In this document: positions 60,587-64,000 of the stretch, piece after piece | How the letters are laid out: each line of letters starts with the position of its first letter | Numbering within the stretch: the first letter of the stretch is position 1 | Assembly: GCA_020746105.1 (NCBI GenBank) | Contig: CM036621.1 | Span: 26,121,501-26,185,500, forward strand | Origin: Trogon surrucura | Lineage: Eukaryota; Chordata; Aves; Trogoniformes; Trogonidae | DNA length: 64,000 bases | Direction: 5' to 3' | Notes under the pieces: generated by a model | What the model was told of the DNA's origin: nothing | What the model saw: the letters and a program-made list of their open reading frames with translations, nothing else | Databases searched by the model: none | Translations under genes and position numbers: made by a program

Positions 60587-60811
60587 TTGAAAGGGCAAAG
60601 CAGAGATACTGCATCCGTCAGTAATCCAGCCAAGAGATTAATAGCCAAGATAAAAATAGAAAAATATAATTTTTCTAACTTCATTTCCTCTCTTAGAAAA
60701 TATAAGAGCAGGCAGGACCTTCACAACCCTGATTCCCAGGTTTATATCTCTCCATCAGATTTGCGTGACTTGAAGCACATGGAAGCCTTAGTAGTAAAAC
60801 TAAGTGAATAA
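60587..60811 (+). other. Open frame with exon-like features, unidentified
   Basis: A 74-codon frame whose second half (from about residue 37: KYKSRQDLHNPDSQ, then SPSDLRDLKHMEALVVKLSE) has a balanced, protein-like composition. A good acceptor context (TTTCCTCTCTTAG, ending at about 60696) precedes that half, so a terminal exon of about 37 codons is conceivable. I do not recognise the protein and see no companion exons. Confidence 0.15.
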
Positions 60812-60814
60812 TTC

Positions 60815-63800
60815 ATGGTGAATAGTTTATTTGATGAATTACTGAAGCTCCTTTTTCTGTTTGTGCTGAAAGTTCCTAGCAGATGACAATTTCTTTCAAC
60901 TTCTGTATTATTCAAATTTACTCAACCATTTTCTTTATTTTTTTGTGTTTTGGGGGTGTGTTTTTTGTTTTGTTGGTTTTTTTTTTAACGTGCTGATATG
61001 TGCAAGTAGCTTTCCAGGTACTGAGCAGTAACAGACTCTTGATACTGTAGCTGGTCCCCAAAACTACCTGGGAGAGTTTGTGCCTCCCTCCCAGTTGGCT
61101 GAACATAACCATTACACTGAGGAAAAGTACTCAGAAAAGAGGCAATGCTCATACATTGATTTTCATATAGAGAGGCAGCAGTGGGTTTGAAATTCCCTGT
61201 AATTCCTTAATCTTCCTTTCTGGGTCACAGAGGCATTGAATGAGGTGTCATTCTTATTAGGTAAAAGGCTAATGTAAGATTAAAAAGGCTGTCAGCAGAG
61301 TTCAGATTTAAATTTCTGCTGTCATATTTATACTAAGTATAAACACACATTTACAGACCTAACAGGAAAGGGGGCAGTCAGCCTCATATCTACTGCTTTT
61401 AATTACTTTTATGTTGGGACTAGAGAAAAAAGTGTGTTTTCGTTTTGTTTTCCTGAAATTTATTGTGCTCTGCTGTGTCAAGCCATGTGGCATCTCACCC
61501 CACATCTTCGTGTTTTGTGGTGCAAAGGCTGTATGTGCTTAAGAGTGAGAAAGATTACAAGCATCTTATGGAAGAGAAATAAACAAATTGCATTATATTT
61601 GACATAGTGTTTTATTTTGGCTATTTTTCTTTATTTGCTTGGCAAGGAACGTGGAAAGTTATGCCCTCGGGAAGCTGTGTCCCACCTCACCGGTTCTTAG
61701 CTGATGAGACAGATTCTTGGCTGAAGAAGGCACATCTTGTAGCAGTTACAGCTTCACAGCCCGTCTTAGGCTGTTCTGCATTTACTGCTAAGGTGAAGAA
61801 GTTTGTACTGCGTACCCAGGATATATTACTTCAATTAATGTGGGAAAAAATTAGTGTTGCTGGTTTCTCTGTGAAACATGTAGAGCTAGCAAAGAATTGA
61901 CAGAAATGGGATGCAGTAAGTTACGGGTGCAGTTTAACAACATGTCCAACCTATGTCACAAGAAATTATTTGGGATTTTACTTGACTTATACCTTCTGAT
62001 TTTCCTTAGAAAAGGAGTAGTTTCCATAGTAACAGCCACATTACATGGTTCTATACTTACAATACCTCTGAGATAGACCAACACTGCAAAGAAATATACT
62101 TCTCAATATTTCATGTAAAAATCCTGTACTTGTTAGTGAGAAAAATCTTATTTTCTGTGAAGTGAGACACTTGTCTGAGGTTTCTAGGCTATGGTTAATT
62201 TGTTTATACTTTCTTTTTCTGTCCCTCCCTCATTTATTATGGGTGGTACTTATATTGCTGCCTGTTGAGATGTCTGACACTTTTATAGGCTTTTGTCTTC
62301 AGCTGCTTACAGTTTTACCAAATATTAACTCTTTAAACTCATACTTTCTGTTCAAGGTCTCTGCCTTGTGCAGAGCCCTTTTGGAATCCCTCAAAGCTGT
62401 GCAGCTATTTCTGAGAAGTACTGTGTTATCTTTTTTTTTTTTATTCCTAAGTTAATATCTTGATCGTGTGGGGAAGGTTGTGGGCTTTGTTGGTTGCTTG
62501 GTTGGTTGGGGTTTTTTTAAGATTTCTGTATTCGTTCTGGGCAAAAACCTAGTGTAGGGTGTGCCTTTTGCTGTGTGTCTGTTCCCCCCTCCCCTCTCCA
62601 GGCCTCTACTCTCATCCTGAATTTTGACTCAGTTATAAATATCTGCAGTCTCTCAGTATCCATGCTGTCAATTCCTACCTTTTAAATGCTTCTGAGATAT
62701 CTTGGAAACATGCTACTAATACATACGTGTATTTGTTGAGTGCATATGTACATATAGATACAGTGCACGTATTTATGCATTTGAATAGGTTCCAGTGGTT
62801 GTCTGGAGAATGCCAAATATAACAGTACTATTCCATTTGTGTCAGAGAAGTAAGAGATGCAGGTATTAGAATAATTGGAAAATGAAGCAGGATATAACTC
62901 TAGCTCTTAAAAATTCAACTAGTCAATGAAGAATCCAAAGTGGTAAGGAGCTCAGTAGTCTGAGCATGTTAATTTGCAACCTGTTCAGAAGCTGCCTTGG
63001 AGACTGTTAATACCTCAGACATTTCTTAATGAATTTTAAAAACAATGTGCACTTGGTTACTGCTGTCGAATGCTATATTGCGATTCATTCCTGTCAGCAA
63101 ATGTACTGAGGCACTATTTCTGAGTCCAGTGCTGTTCAGTGCATGCAGAATAACTTCTCTGGTCCTTGATATAACACACCAAGGAATCTTCTTATGGTAT
63201 CTTAGTATTTCAGCATTATGCTTTATTTTGTAAATTTTTTATTTTTTTTTTTTTCTTTACTGTGAGCTTTATGGGTATATTGCTATGCTACAAAATAAGC
63301 TGGTGTCTCAAGATACTCGAGTTAGCTCTGGAGTACTGGTATGGCTTTTTTTTGGTGCAGTACTCCATCACTGTTAAGTGTAGTTAATTTGGCTGAGTCA
63401 CAGCACCACACAAATACAAATCCTGACACCTGAATGCTCTCTTTTATTGGCATCTTGGGATATTGCTTAGTATCATATAGATCAAATCATGCATCATTTA
63501 CTAAATTCTTTCTGGATGCACATTTCTTCTGGCATCCAAAACTGGCAGAAATCCAGCAGAAGCCGGCAAAGTCCCTCGGCTGTTTTACCTCTTTCTGTTT
63601 TCTGAACACACAGGTGGGGTTGTAAAGGTCGTGTTATTTAGTACAGAAGTAACAAGTGAACAGTTACCTTCTGCAACCTCCACTGCGCTTCTTTCACGAC
63701 TGCTACTTTAATTTGTCACTGGGGTAGTCTCCTCCAGTCGCCTCCTCGCATGACTACAGCTCGTGCTTTGTCATTTCACTTGGTAGTGCAGATCTGAAGG

Positions 63801-64000
63801 GCTTGGTTCATGCCAGTGAACTGCTGTTCCTAACCTGTTAGGCAGCAAACAAATCAAACTCGGTAACGCAAGCAAGATCCCAGTAATTCATGAATCTCTG
63901 AAGCACCACAGATAGCAAAAGACGCATTTGTAGACGGGCATAGACTATGTTATGCTATCACTGTAACACTTTATTTTGACAAGCTAGCAGATTTGTGGTT
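60815..64000. other. AT-rich noncoding DNA
   Basis: I see no gene. An X-box-like dyad GTTTCC-AT-AGTAAC lies at 62020-62033. The last 350 bases (about 63.65-63.93 kb) keep several CpGs (TCACGAC, CAGTCGCC, CTCGCATG, GCTCGTG, AGACGGGC) and may be the start of a conserved element. No CR1 is visible. Confidence 0.5.
62020..62033. promoter_or_regulatory. RFX X-box-like dyad
   Basis: GTTTCC-AT-AGTAAC fits the two half-sites of the RFX X-box with a 2-base spacer, with one departure in the left half. No promoter is recognisable beside it, so it may be chance. Confidence 0.25.

Noticed and set aside
1-64000. Bacterial-type systems (operons, CRISPR, toxin-antitoxin, phage)
   Set aside because: Avian CR1 copies, a vertebrate retroviral LTR and an isolated CpG island indicate vertebrate DNA. 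No long frames, ribosome-binding sites or spaced repeat arrays are present.

Overview
The window looks like bird nuclear DNA. It is AT-rich and carries several copies of the avian CR1 retrotransposon: short, 5'-truncated copies ending in runs like ATTCTATG or ATTCTGTG, with the usual 'HWNRLPRE' stretch from the end of CR1 ORF2. It also holds one solo LTR whose promoter and poly(A) layout resembles alpharetroviral LTRs. I cannot tell the species, or whether this is intergenic DNA or a very large intron.

I found no protein-coding gene that I can support. The open frames are short (at most 147 codons), usually overlap frames on the other strand, and show no recognisable domain outside CR1. I recognised no tRNA, rRNA, snRNA or CRISPR array.

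Layout. 1-15.3 kb: unannotatable AT-rich DNA with small hairpins, an X-box-like site and one good CTCF-like site near 11.9 kb. 15.3-15.7 kb: solo LTR on the minus strand. 20.1-24.7 kb: four CR1 pieces. 25.6-26.35 kb: CpG-retaining DNA that may be a conserved noncoding element. 31.5-35.5 kb: an internally deleted CR1, a 16-bp minisatellite and an old CR1. 39.1-41.3 kb: the most distinctive part, with a homeodomain-site-rich block, a compact CpG island, a strong splice-donor match, G-quadruplex-type runs and clustered dyads. This looks like a developmental regulatory region, an alternative promoter or an unrecognised exon. 46.4, 51.0 and 55.6 kb: three more CR1 pieces. The remainder is unannotated noncoding DNA.

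No new system is evident. The best leads are the 39.1-41.3 kb CpG-island block, the LTR, two unusual CR1 copies (one internally deleted, one with tail octamers inside its body), and several sequences that keep CpGs as conserved elements do.
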